NCBI GenBank assembly: GCA_023450335.1
Contig: JAEXHA010000049.1
Span: forward strand, 1-39,881
Source: Actinomycetes bacterium
GTDB lineage: Bacteria > Actinomycetota > Actinomycetes > Actinomycetales > Microbacteriaceae
Reading direction: 5' to 3'
Length of the DNA stretch: 39,881 bases
Position 1 is the stretch's first letter. The number at the start of each line of letters is the position of its first letter. A program made the translations under genes and the position numbers. Positions 16,070 to 24,152 of this stretch are shown here, piece after piece. The notes under the pieces are model-generated. The model saw only the letters and a program-made list of their open reading frames with translations, was not told the origin of the DNA and searched no databases.

Positions 16070-16602
16070 GCGCGACCGAGCGGGCTGCCGCCGTGGTGGT
16101 CATGGGCGTGTCCGGGTGCGGCAAATCGACCGTGGCCGCAGCGCTGGCCGAACGTCTGGGCGGACTGTACGCCGACGCCGACTCGCTGCACTCCGAGGAG
16201 GCGCTCGCCAAGATGGCTGCCAGTACCGCGCTGACCGACGACGATCGCGCGCCGTGGCTGCGGCGCGTGGCAGAGCTCATCGAGCGCGAGACGCGGGGGC
16301 AGACCGCGACGGTGGTCGCCTGCTCGGCGCTGCGCCGCAGCTATCGGGACCTGCTGCGCGCCCACGCCGGTGCCGAGCTGTTCTTCGTGCACCTGTCGGG
16401 CAGCGTCGAGGTGCTGTCGCGGCGCATGGCCGCGCGCACCGGGCATTTCATGCCTGTCACGCTGCTCGAATCGCAACTGGAGACCCTCGAGCCGCTCGAG
16501 GGCGACGAGGCGGGCGCCGTGGTCGACATCGATGACACCATCGAGCACGTCGTCGATCGCGCGTACGCGGCTGTCGGCGATCGGTTCGGCGAGCGGGGCT
16601 GA
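16066..16602 (+). CDS. gntK: Gluconokinase
   Basis: Phosphorylates gluconate to 6-phosphogluconate, feeding the divergent gnd product. The 178-residue protein has the P-loop GVSGCGKST (14-22), DADSLHSEEALAKM, TDDDRAPWL, and ACSALRRSYRD, all typical of the GntK family; the family length is about 165-180. The GTG start overlaps the manD stop by 4 bp, so the two are translated together. The pairing suggests the operon serves more than one aldonic acid, or that the ManD homologue acts on gluconate. Confidence 0.94.
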   Translation: MSATERAAAVVVMGVSGCGKSTVAAALAERLGGLYADADSLHSEEALAKMAASTALTDDDRAPWLRRVAELIERETRGQTATVVACSALRRSYRDLLRAHAGAELFFVHLSGSVEVLSRRMAARTGHFMPVTLLESQLETLEPLEGDEAGAVVDIDDTIEHVVDRAYAAVGDRFGERG

Positions 16603-16615
16603 CGGGGAACAGCCC
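16596..16615. terminator. Hairpin at the gntK stop, possibly bidirectional
   Basis: GGGCTG (16596-16601) pairs with CAGCCC (16610-16615) across an 8-nt loop. It overlaps the gntK stop and lies just before the convergent small gene, so it could serve both. No T-run is present. Confidence 0.4.
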
Positions 16616-16623
16616 GAAGGCGG

Positions 16624-16746
16624 TCAGTCCTTGTAGGAGTTGGAGCGACCCATCGACCACATCGCGCCGATGGCGGCGACTCCGCCGACGACGGCCATCG
16701 CGCCGATGGCCCAGAACAGGACGTGTGTGAACCAGCCGTAATCCAT
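16624..16746 (-). CDS. Small single-pass membrane protein (40 residues), unknown function
   Basis: A complete 40-codon frame on the minus strand, from ATG at 16746 to TGA at 16624-16626. It has a good ribosome site: GAGGAGA three bases before the start. The peptide opens MDYGWFTHVLFW, continues as one Gly/Ala/Val-rich hydrophobic helix (residues about 7-30) and ends with the polar tail SMGRSNSYKD. No family is recognised. It converges with gntK, and the 211 bp between it and rplY carry the rplY promoter. The strong SD, balanced start/stop and clear hydrophobic/polar split make it a credible gene despite its size. Confidence 0.65.
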   Translation of the reverse strand: MDYGWFTHVLFWAIGAMAVVGGVAAIGAMWSMGRSNSYKD

Positions 16747-16807
16747 GGCGTCTCCTCGGTGCGTGGCGGTGCGGTGCAGGACGTTCATCATCCTACCCGG
16801 GCGCTGG

Positions 16808-16813
16808 TAGACT
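16808..16813 (+). promoter_or_regulatory. -10 box of the rplY promoter
   Basis: TAGACT at 16808-16813 with a loose -35 candidate TTCATC at 16784-16789 (18-bp gap). The transcript would carry a leader of about 140 nt before the rplY ATG at 16958. I saw no recognisable riboswitch or tRNA in that leader. Confidence 0.45.
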
Positions 16814-16957
16814 GAGAGGACCTCGGCGAGGGACCGTCTGCAATGGCGTCCGTGATCGACGCGGTGATGCAGGCTTCACGGCTTTCCTCACGCGTACGCG
16901 TTCGAGTCGAGACACAGACCACCGTCTGGGCCGTGACGGCCCGCAAGGAGAACAATC

Positions 16958-17593
16958 ATGTCGACCGACACCACGGTCCAGGCCGAGCTGCGCGACAGCT
17001 TCGGCAAGGGCTACGCGCGCCGCCTGCGGGCCGCGGGCAAGATTCCCGCCGTCGTCTACGGCCACGGCACCGAGCCCGTGCACGTGGCGCTGCCCGGCCA
17101 CCAGCTCTCGCTGCTGGTGCGTCGCGCCAACGTCGTGCTCGAGCTCGAGATCGACGGCAAGACCCAGCTCACGCTGATCAAGGACGTGCAGAAGGACCCG
17201 GTGCACCAGATCATCGAGCACATCGACCTGCTCGTGGTCAAGAAGGGCGAGAAGGTCCACGTCGACGTGCCGATCACCGTCGTGGGCGAGTCGTTCGCCG
17301 GCACCATCGTCAACCTCGACAACGCGGCCGTGTCGCTCGAGGTCGAGGCCACCCACATCCCCGAGCACGTCGAGGTCGATGTCGAAGGTCTCGAAGAGGG
17401 CGTGCAGATCCTCGCCGGCGACCTGAAGCTGCCCAAGGGCGCGACGCTGGTCACCGACGCCGAGACGCTGATCGTCGCGATCACCGTGCCGGCCGCGCCG
17501 ACGCTGGAGGACGAGACCGCCGAGGCCGAGGCCGAGGGCGACGCCGCTGCGGCGGAGGGCGAGGCGCCCGCTGCCGAAGAGGCCGCCGAGTAA
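16958..17593 (+). CDS. rplY: 50S ribosomal protein L25 (CTC form)
   Basis: L25 binds 5S rRNA in the large subunit. The 211-residue product is the long CTC/TL5 form: an N-terminal 5S-binding domain of about 95 residues (LRDSFGKGYARRLRAAGKIPAVVYG), a C-terminal beta domain (VHVDVPITVVGES to ATLVTDAETLIVAI), and an acidic Ala/Glu tail (about 185-211). The start is supported by AAGGAG seven bases upstream. pth follows 77 bp later, the common actinobacterial order. Confidence 0.95.
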   Translation: MSTDTTVQAELRDSFGKGYARRLRAAGKIPAVVYGHGTEPVHVALPGHQLSLLVRRANVVLELEIDGKTQLTLIKDVQKDPVHQIIEHIDLLVVKKGEKVHVDVPITVVGESFAGTIVNLDNAAVSLEVEATHIPEHVEVDVEGLEEGVQILAGDLKLPKGATLVTDAETLIVAITVPAAPTLEDETAEAEAEGDAAAAEGEAPAAEEAAE

Positions 17594-17613
17594 GCGACAA
17601 CGCTGTGTCCGGA

Positions 17614-17645
17614 GCCCGTCGCCGCCTGTTCTGGTGGCGGCGGGC
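17614..17645 (+). terminator. Strong hairpin between rplY and pth
   Basis: GCCCGTCGCCGC (17614-17625) pairs with GTGGCGGCGGGC (17634-17645): 12 pairs including two G-U, with an 8-nt loop. No clear T-run follows. It could terminate or attenuate rplY transcripts ahead of pth. Confidence 0.55.
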
Positions 17646-17670
17646 TTCGTCGTCGGAAGGGACGGAAGCC

Positions 17671-18255
17671 GTGGCCGAGACCTGGCTGGTGGTGGGACTG
17701 GGTAACCCCGGCCCGCGCTATGAGCTGACCCGTCACAACGTCGGTCAACTCGTCGTCGACGAACTGGCGGCCCGGCGCGGCGAGAGCCTGCGCACGCACA
17801 AGACCAACGCCCGCGTCGCCGAGACCTGGCTGCGGCCGGGCGGAGCGAAGATCGTCCTGGCCAAGCCCAACTCGTTCATGAACGTCTCGGGCGGTCCGGT
17901 CGCCGCGCTCGCCCGCTTCTACGGCGTGCCCGCCGAGCGGATCGTGATCGTGCACGACGAGCTCGACATCCCGTTCGACACGCTGAAACTGAAGACCGGC
18001 GGCGGGCACGGAGGCCACAACGGCGTCCGTGACGTCGCCAAGGCGCTGAGCACCCCCGATTTCCCGCGGGTGCGGGTGGGCATCGGGCGCCCCGCCGGGC
18101 GGCAGGACGCCGCCGACTGGGTGCTCGAGCCGTTCTCCGCCTCGCAGCGCACCCCCCTGGCGCATCTGGTCGGCGATGCCGCCGATGCCGTCGAGCAACT
18201 GATCGACGAGGGGCTCATCGCCGCGCAGCAGAAGCACCACGCACCGCGGTCCTGA
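17671..18255 (+). CDS. pth: Peptidyl-tRNA hydrolase
   Basis: Releases tRNA from peptidyl-tRNAs that fall off ribosomes. The 194-residue protein opens with LVVGLGNPGPRYELTRHNVG, where His22 is the expected catalytic residue. It continues with KPNSFMNVSG, the HDELDIP motif (catalytic-site Asp) and KTGGGHGGHNGVRD, all standard for bacterial Pth. GTG at 17671 gives the usual length, with GGAAGG about 10 bases upstream. A longer frame starting with GTG at 17605 would add an Arg/Trp-rich stretch encoded by the hairpin and is less likely. Confidence 0.94.
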   Translation: MAETWLVVGLGNPGPRYELTRHNVGQLVVDELAARRGESLRTHKTNARVAETWLRPGGAKIVLAKPNSFMNVSGGPVAALARFYGVPAERIVIVHDELDIPFDTLKLKTGGGHGGHNGVRDVAKALSTPDFPRVRVGIGRPAGRQDAADWVLEPFSASQRTPLAHLVGDAADAVEQLIDEGLIAAQQKHHAPRS

Positions 18256-18265
18256 ACGGCGGGCG

Positions 18266-18271
18266 TAGACT
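18266..18271 (+). promoter_or_regulatory. -10 box of leaderless mfd
   Basis: TAGACT, six bases (cgtgcg), then the mfd GTG at 18278. There is no SD, so transcription and translation probably begin at the same base. Confidence 0.55.
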
Positions 18272-18277
18272 CGTGCG

Positions 18278-21200
18278 GTGACAGTTCCCGGGATCCTGCG
18301 CGCCCTCGAGCAGGCTGAGTCGTACCGGGATGCCGTGGCCGCGGCCCCCGTCGACGCCGACTTCTCGCTCGTCCAGGGGCTCGACGCCCCGCTGCTGGCC
18401 TCGTTGCTCGAGCGCCGCCGCGCCGCCGGGCATCCGCCCGCGTTGCTGGTCATCGCGCCCACCGGGCGCCGGGCCGAGTCGCTGGGCCCCGCCCTGGGGG
18501 CACTGCTGCCGGGCGCCGACGTGCTGCATTTCCCGGCATGGGAGACGCTGCCGCACGAGCGGCTCAGCCCCAGCGCCGAGACGGTCGGCGTGCGCCTGGA
18601 CGTACTCGCGCGCATCGCACGCTGGGACGGACGGACGCCGCTGATCGTCACCGCCTCGGTCCGCAGCGCCATCCAGCCGCTTGCCGCCGGCCTGACCGAC
18701 GTGCCCCCGATCGATCTGGTCGTCGGCGGGCGCGGCCACGAGTTGGGCGACGTCGCCGCCCGTCTCGTGGAGCTGGCCTACCATCGCGTCGACATGGTCT
18801 CGCGCCGGGGGGAGTTCGCCGTGCGCGGCGGCATCCTCGACGTGTTCCCGGCGGGAGCTGCGCACCCGTTCCGCGTCGAGTTCTTCGGCGACGAAGTCGA
18901 CCAGATCCGCGCCTTCTCGGTCGCCGATCAGCGCTCGCTGCCGGGCGAAGTGCGGGAGGTGTCGCTGCTGGCTGCGCGCGAACTGCTGCTCACCGAGGCG
19001 GTACGCGGACGGGCGCGTCAGCTGCGCGACGAATTCCCCGGCCTGCAGGCGATGCTCGAGAAGATGTCCGAGGGCATCCCGGTCGAAGGCATGGAGTCGT
19101 TGCTGCCGGTCGTCGTCGACCGCCTGGTGGCGCTGCCGGACTATCTTCCCGAGGCCACCGCGGTCGCCCTCGTCGATCCCGAACGCGCCGTCACGCGGGC
19201 GCTCACCCTCGGCGAGACCAACCGCGAGTTCCTCGAAGCGGCGTGGAGCGCCGCGACGGCGGGCGCGAGCGCGCCGATCGACCTCGGCGCCGGCGACTTT
19301 CTCACTCTGCCCGAGCTGCGGGCCGCCGCGGCCGACCGGGGCGACGTGTGGTGGCGCCTGAGCGCGTTCGACTCGGGGGAGGCCGACGCCGCGGCCGAAG
19401 GCCTGCTGGATGACGACATCGACGTGGCGCTGGAGGCGTCGGCGACCGTCCGGGTGCCGGCGGAGCCGGTGCCCTCTTTCCAGGGCAATGTCGAGGGTGC
19501 CACCGCGCATGTCGGCACACTGCTGAGCGAGGGCTGGCGAGTGGTCGTGGCGGCATCCGGTGCCGGACTGGTCGACCGCGCCCGCGACGTTCTCGCCGAG
19601 CGCGGCATCGCCGCCCGTACCGTCGCCGAGCTCGGCGAGGCGCCGGAGCCGGGGATCGCCCACGTGGTCGTCTCGACCCTCGAGCGCGGCTTCCAAGCCG
19701 CCGATGCGAAGCTCGCCGTGCTCACCGAGACCGAGTTCTACGGGCGCACGATCGGCGGCGACCAGCGCGTCGTCAAGAAGCTCGCGTCGCGCCGCAAGTC
19801 GGTCGTCGACCCGCTGCAGCTCAAGGCCGGCGACTTCGTCGTGCACGCCACCCACGGCATCGGCCGGTTCGTCGAGCTGACCCAGCGTGAGGTGTCCAGC
19901 GGTGGCCGCAACGCCGTCAAGAGCACGCGCGAGTACCTCGTGCTCGAGTACGCGCCGTCCAAGCGCGGCTACCCGGGTGACAAGCTGTTCGTGCCCACCG
20001 ACCAGCTCGACCTCCTGTCGCGCTACGTCGGCGGCGAAGCGCCGGCGTTGTCGAAGATGGGCGGCAGCGACTGGGCCGCAGCCAAGGGCAAGGCCCGCAA
20101 GGCCGTGCGCGACATCGCCGTCGAGCTGGTCAAGCTCTACTCGGCGCGTATGGCTTCGAAGGGCCATGCCTTCGGTCCCGACACGCCGTGGCAGCGCGAG
20201 CTGGAGGAGGCGTTCCCGTTCGCGGAGACCCTCGACCAGCTGCAGACGATCGATGAGATCAAGGCCGACATGGAAAAGCCGATCCCCATGGACCGGCTGC
20301 TGTCGGGCGATGTCGGCTTCGGCAAGACCGAGGTGGCCGTCCGTGCCGCGTTCAAGGCGATCCAGGACGGCAAGCAGGTCGCGATGCTCGTGCCGACGAC
20401 GCTGCTGGTCAAACAGCACCTCGAGACCTTCACCGAGCGCTTCGCCGGGTTCCCGGTCAAGGTGCGGGCGCTGTCGCGCTTCCAGACCGACAAGCAGGCC
20501 CGCGACACGCTCGCCGGCCTCACCGACGGCACCGTCGACATGGTCATCGGCACCCATCGCATCCTCACCGAGAAGGTCATCTTCAAGGACCTCGGTCTCA
20601 TGATCATCGACGAGGAGCAGCGGTTGGGCGTCGAGCTCAAGGACCAGCTGAAGAAGCTCAAGACCAACGTCGACATCCTCGCGATGAGCGCGACCCCCAT
20701 CCCGCGCACCCTCGAGATGGCGGTCACCGGCATCCGCGAGATGTCGACCCTGCAGACCCCGCCCGAGGACCGGCATCCGATTCTCTCCTACGTGGGCCCG
20801 CGCAACGACAAGCAGATCGCCGCCGCAATCCGCCGCGAGCTGCTGCGCGAGGGGCAGGTCTTCTACGTCCACAACCGCGTGCAGTCGATCCAGCGCGTGG
20901 CCGCCCAGCTGAGCGAGCTCGTGCCCGAGGCGCGCATCGCCGTCGCCCACGGGCAGATGGGCGAGCACGCCCTCGAACAGGTCGTCGACGACTTCTGGGA
21001 GCGTCGCGCCGACGTGCTGGTCTCGACCACGATCGTGGAGACGGGCTTGGACATCGCCAACGCCAACACGATCATCATCGACCGCGCCGACAAGTACGGG
21101 CTCAGCCAGCTGCACCAGCTGCGCGGACGCGTGGGGCGCGCCCGCGAGCGCGCCTATGCGTACTTCCTCTACGACGAGAACAAGCCGCTCAGCGAGACGG

Positions 21201-21889
21201 CGGCCGACCGGCTCGAGACCATCGCGGTCAACAACGACCTCGGCAGCGGCATGCAGGTCGCGCTGAAAGACCTCGAGATCCGTGGCGCCGGCAACCTGCT
21301 GGGGGCAGAGCAAGCCGGGCACATCGCCGGCGTCGGGTTCGACCTCTATCTGCGCATGATCGGTGAGGCCGTCGCGACCTTCCGCGGCGAAGAGACCGAG
21401 GGCCCGGCCGAACTGCGCCTCGAACTGCCCGTGCAGGCCCGGATCCCCGAGGGCTACATCGACAGCGAACGCCTGCGGCTGGAGGCGTACCAGAAGCTGT
21501 CGGCCGCGGCATCGGTCACCGCCGCCGACGAGGCCATCGATCTCGTCCGTGACGAGCTGGCCGACCGCTACGGCGAGCCGCCCGCCGAGGTGCAGGGGCT
21601 GTTCGATGTCGCACGACTGCGGCGCCGGGCCGCGCACGCGGGCCTGACCGACGTCGTGGCGATGGGGCCGAACCTGCGCATCGCGCCGGCACATCTGCCC
21701 GACTCGATGCAGGTGCGGCTGCGGCGCCTGCACCCCAAGGCGAAGCTGCTGGCCGGCGGCGATGCAATGATCGTGCCGCTACCGACCGCCGGGGGAGAGG
21801 CCCTGGCCGACGCCGACCTGATCGCCTGGACCGGTCAGCTGCTGGAGCAGCTGTTTCCGCCGCCCAAGCCCGAAGCCGCCGCCGGCTGA
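18278..21889 (+). CDS. mfd: Transcription-repair coupling factor
   Basis: Mfd pushes stalled RNA polymerase off DNA lesions and recruits UvrA. The 1203-residue product has the complete order: a UvrB-like N-terminal region (VRGGILDVFPAG), the RNA-polymerase-interacting domain beginning around LKAGDFVVHATHGIGRF, then the RecG-like motor with Walker A GDVGFGKTE (Asp678, Lys683), DEEQ at 778-781, SATPIPRTL, and the late motifs VSTTIVETGLDI and QLRGRVGRA; the C-terminal TRCF domain is present. It is the usual length. The last coding bases run into direct repeats. It follows pth by 22 bp and has its own leaderless promoter. Confidence 0.96.
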   Translation: MTVPGILRALEQAESYRDAVAAAPVDADFSLVQGLDAPLLASLLERRRAAGHPPALLVIAPTGRRAESLGPALGALLPGADVLHFPAWETLPHERLSPSAETVGVRLDVLARIARWDGRTPLIVTASVRSAIQPLAAGLTDVPPIDLVVGGRGHELGDVAARLVELAYHRVDMVSRRGEFAVRGGILDVFPAGAAHPFRVEFFGDEVDQIRAFSVADQRSLPGEVREVSLLAARELLLTEAVRGRARQLRDEFPGLQAMLEKMSEGIPVEGMESLLPVVVDRLVALPDYLPEATAVALVDPERAVTRALTLGETNREFLEAAWSAATAGASAPIDLGAGDFLTLPELRAAAADRGDVWWRLSAFDSGEADAAAEGLLDDDIDVALEASATVRVPAEPVPSFQGNVEGATAHVGTLLSEGWRVVVAASGAGLVDRARDVLAERGIAARTVAELGEAPEPGIAHVVVSTLERGFQAADAKLAVLTETEFYGRTIGGDQRVVKKLASRRKSVVDPLQLKAGDFVVHATHGIGRFVELTQREVSSGGRNAVKSTREYLVLEYAPSKRGYPGDKLFVPTDQLDLLSRYVGGEAPALSKMGGSDWAAAKGKARKAVRDIAVELVKLYSARMASKGHAFGPDTPWQRELEEAFPFAETLDQLQTIDEIKADMEKPIPMDRLLSGDVGFGKTEVAVRAAFKAIQDGKQVAMLVPTTLLVKQHLETFTERFAGFPVKVRALSRFQTDKQARDTLAGLTDGTVDMVIGTHRILTEKVIFKDLGLMIIDEEQRLGVELKDQLKKLKTNVDILAMSATPIPRTLEMAVTGIREMSTLQTPPEDRHPILSYVGPRNDKQIAAAIRRELLREGQVFYVHNRVQSIQRVAAQLSELVPEARIAVAHGQMGEHALEQVVDDFWERRADVLVSTTIVETGLDIANANTIIIDRADKYGLSQLHQLRGRVGRARERAYAYFLYDENKPLSETAADRLETIAVNNDLGSGMQVALKDLEIRGAGNLLGAEQAGHIAGVGFDLYLRMIGEAVATFRGEETEGPAELRLELPVQARIPEGYIDSERLRLEAYQKLSAAASVTAADEAIDLVRDELADRYGEPPAEVQGLFDVARLRRRAAHAGLTDVVAMGPNLRIAPAHLPDSMQVRLRRLHPKAKLLAGGDAMIVPLPTAGGEALADADLIAWTGQLLEQLFPPPKPEAAAG

Positions 21890-21973
21890 GCCCGAGCCGC
21901 CTGCCGGTCAGCCTGAGCCGTCGCGGCTCGAGCCCGAGCCGCCTACCGGCTCAGCCTGATCCGCCGCCGCTGA
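21890..21973 (+). repeat. Two 42-bp direct repeats after mfd
   Basis: Copies begin GCCCGAGCCGCCT at 21890 and 21932, one base or less after the mfd stop. They are imperfect but aligned over the whole 42 bp. They sit just before the larger 135-bp array. Confidence 0.6.
21915..21929. terminator. Hairpin after mfd
   Basis: GAGCCG-tcg-CGGCTC is a perfect 6-bp stem with a 3-nt loop, 26 bp beyond the mfd stop. The stem spans the end of the first 42-bp repeat. A possible mfd terminator without a T-run. Confidence 0.4.
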
Positions 21974-21991
21974 GCCACCCGCAGACCCGGC

Positions 21992-22530
21992 GTGTCACAG
22001 TACCTGCGGGTTCGTGCGCTGGTATCCCGCGTCTTGTGTGACATGCCCAATGCGCGTGTCGCAGAAGATGCGGGTTCGGTGGGTGCTCGGTCGCTACTTC
22101 TGGGACATGCCGAGCGGCCGGCGGGGGTGTCACAGTACCTGCGGGTTCGCGCACCGGCATCCCGCGCCTTGTGTGACGTGCCCAGTGCGCGTGTCACGGA
22201 AGATGCGGGTTCGGTGGATGTCCGGTCGCTCCTTCTGTGCAACGCCGAGCGGCCGGCGGGGGTGTCACAGTTCCTGCGGGTTCGTGCGCCGGCATCCCGC
22301 GTCTTGTGTGACATGCCCGGCGCGCGTGTCACGGAAGATGCGGGTTCGGTGGGTGCTCGGCCGCTACTTCTGGGACATGCCGAGCGGCCGGCGGGGGTGT
22401 CACAGTACCTGCGGGTTTGTGCGCCGGCATCCGCGCCTTGTGTGACATGCCCGGCGGGGGTGTCACAGTACCTGCGGGTTCGTGCGCCGGCATCCCGCGT
22501 CTTGTGTGACACGCCGAGCGGCCGGCGGGG
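21992..22530. repeat. 135-bp tandem repeat array of paired 51-bp palindromes
   Basis: The unit start GTGTCACAG recurs at 21992, 22127, 22262 and 22397, an exact 135-bp step, then at 22460 after a shortened unit. Each full unit holds module A (for example 21993-22043) and module B (22057-22107), both 51 bp. Module A reads TGTCACA-N6-GCGGG-N15-CCCGC-N6-TGTGACA, a symmetric bulged palindrome; module B keeps the left arm and spacing but has a decayed right arm. There are five A modules (21993, 22128, 22263, 22398, 22461; the fourth is one base short) and three B modules (22057, 22192, 22327). The array fills the gap between the convergent 3' ends of mfd and gdhA, a typical site for REP/BIME-type elements. 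Open frames on both strands exist only because 135 is a multiple of three. Confidence 0.92.
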
Positions 22531-22539
22531 TGCGTGGGG

Positions 22540-23898
22540 TCAGATGACGCCCTGAGCGACCATCGCGTGGGCGACGCGCTCGAAACCGGCGCAGTTGGCG
22601 CCCACGACGTAGTCGCCGGGGTGGCCGTAGCGCGCGGCGGCGTCGAAGGCGGCGTCGTGGACGTCCTTCATGATCGACTGCAGCTTGGACTCGCTGTCGG
22701 AGAAGCTCCAGCGCTGGCGTGCCGCGTTCTGGCTCATCTCGAGCGCCGAGGTGGCGACACCGCCGGCGTTGGCGGCCTTGCCGGGTGCGAACAGCACGCC
22801 CGCGTTCTGGAACGCGGCGACCGCGCCGGGGGTGGTCGGCATGTTGGCGCCTTCGGCCACGACGTGTGCGCCGCCGGCGATCAGCGCGTGGGCCGCGTCC
22901 TCATCGAGCTCATTCTGCGTGGCCGAGGGGAGGATGATCTCGCCCGGCACCTCCCACGGCTGCGCGCCGGGGACGAATCGCGCACCCGGGCGGTGCATCA
23001 CGTACTCCGAGATGCGCGCGCGCTGAACCTCCTTGAGCTGGCGCAGCAGTGCCACGTCGATGCCCGCCTCGTCGACGATGTAGCCCGACGAGTCCGATGC
23101 CGTGACCGGCAGGCCGCCGAGCTGGCGGGCCTTGTCGATCGCGTAGATGGCCACGTTTCCCGAGCCCGACACGATGACGCGCTTGCCTTCGAAGGACTCG
23201 CCGTGCACGGCGAGCATCTCCTGTGCGAAGAACACCGTGCCGTAGCCAGTGGCCTCGGTGCGCACTTCGGCGCCGCCCCACTGCACGCCCTTGCCGGTGA
23301 ACATGCCGGACTCGTGGCGGTTGGTGATCTTGCGGTAAGTGCCGAAGAGGTAGCCGATCTCGCGCGCGCCGACGCCGATGTCACCGGCGGGAACGTCGGT
23401 GTGCTCGCCGAGGTGGCGCCACAGCTCGCTCATGAACGACTGGCAGAAGCGCATGACCTCGGCATCCGACCGCCCGTGCGGGTCGAAGTCGCTGCCGCCC
23501 TTGGCGCCGCCGATGCCCTGACCGGTCAGCGCGTTCTTGAAGATCTGCTCGAAGCCCAGGAACTTGATGATCGACAGGTTCACCGACGGGTGGAACCGCA
23601 GGCCGCCCTTGTACGGGCCCAGCACCGATGAGAACTGGATGCGGAAGCCGCGGTTGACCTGCATCTTGCCGGTGTCATCGATCCACGGCACGCGGAACAT
23701 GATCTGGCGCTCGGGCTCGACGATGCGCTCGAGGATGCCGTTCTCGGCGAACTGCGGGTGCTCCTCGACGACCGGGGCGATCGATTCGAGCACCTCGTGG
23801 ACGGCCTGCTGGAACTCCGGCTCGTGGGGGTTGCGGGCAACCACGCTGTCGAAGACATCACGGACGGCGGGGGGCAGGGCAACGAGGGTTTCAGGCAC
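22540..23898 (-). CDS. gdhA: Glutamate dehydrogenase (NADP-type, hexameric family)
   Basis: Reversible amination of 2-oxoglutarate to glutamate. From GTG at 23898 the protein has 452 residues, the size of the small hexameric family. Substrate-site motifs are YKGGLRFHP with Lys97, and GGAKGGSDFDP with Lys133, followed by the Rossmann segment VIVSGSGNVA and EGANMPTT. Assignment to NADP rests on overall family resemblance to bacterial biosynthetic GDH. The start is supported by GAAAG eight bases upstream; an upstream in-frame GTG at 24018 would add 40 Pro/Arg-rich residues absent from the family. The 3' end faces the 135-bp array. Confidence 0.93.
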   Translation of the reverse strand: MPETLVALPPAVRDVFDSVVARNPHEPEFQQAVHEVLESIAPVVEEHPQFAENGILERIVEPERQIMFRVPWIDDTGKMQVNRGFRIQFSSVLGPYKGGLRFHPSVNLSIIKFLGFEQIFKNALTGQGIGGAKGGSDFDPHGRSDAEVMRFCQSFMSELWRHLGEHTDVPAGDIGVGAREIGYLFGTYRKITNRHESGMFTGKGVQWGGAEVRTEATGYGTVFFAQEMLAVHGESFEGKRVIVSGSGNVAIYAIDKARQLGGLPVTASDSSGYIVDEAGIDVALLRQLKEVQRARISEYVMHRPGARFVPGAQPWEVPGEIILPSATQNELDEDAAHALIAGGAHVVAEGANMPTTPGAVAAFQNAGVLFAPGKAANAGGVATSALEMSQNAARQRWSFSDSESKLQSIMKDVHDAAFDAAARYGHPGDYVVGANCAGFERVAHAMVAQGVI

Positions 23899-24035
23899 AG
23901 GTGGAGCTTTCTTGCCGAGGGTCTTGGGTCCCCTTTGCGCGACTGCGACGGCGCTGATGCGTCCCTGCCCTGCGGGTTCACGGGGCGGTCGAGGGCCTGC
24001 GGGGTGAGCGGCCGACACGGGGCACGCGGAATGCG

Positions 24036-24070
24036 TGGTGCACCAAAAGGGGTCGATACACCATAACCCC
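24036..24070. promoter_or_regulatory. Palindromes upstream of gdhA (regulatory candidate)
   Basis: Within the 254-bp gap between divergent gdhA and the hexapeptide gene, TGGTGCACCA (24036-24045) is a perfect 10-bp palindrome. Three bases on, GGGGT-N12-ACCCC (24049-24070) is an inverted repeat whose centre, on the minus strand, contains TATGGT and TATCGA, possible -10 boxes for gdhA. The rest of the gap shows nothing else recognisable. Confidence 0.3.
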
Positions 24071-24109
24071 TCTCGCCGGGTTCGTCGGATTCGATGTCAC
24101 AGGCCGCGC

Positions 24110-24115
24110 TACGCT
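24110..24115 (+). promoter_or_regulatory. -10 candidate for the hexapeptide-repeat gene
   Basis: TACGCT lies 37 bp before the GTG at 24153, giving a short leader that includes a strong AAGGAG. No clear -35. Confidence 0.3.
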
Positions 24116-24152
24116 GACGGCAACGGGCGAGGGTGCCCGGGAAGGAGACACC

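Noticed and set aside
16814..16957. Riboswitch or tRNA in the rplY leader
   Set aside because: No cloverleaf or known aptamer motif could be recognised; only the -10 and SD are supported.
18215..21733. 1172-residue frame antisense to mfd
   Set aside because: A GC-rich shadow of mfd, His/Arg/Asp-rich without any domain; mfd on the other strand is complete and conserved.
21992..22530. CRISPR array
   Set aside because: Repeats are 135 bp and contiguous, with no unique spacers, and no cas genes are nearby.
21943..22555. Open frames of about 190 residues on both strands across the 135-bp array
   Set aside because: They are open because 135 is a multiple of three and the units are near identical; the peptides repeat with no recognisable fold, no SD, and conflict between strands.
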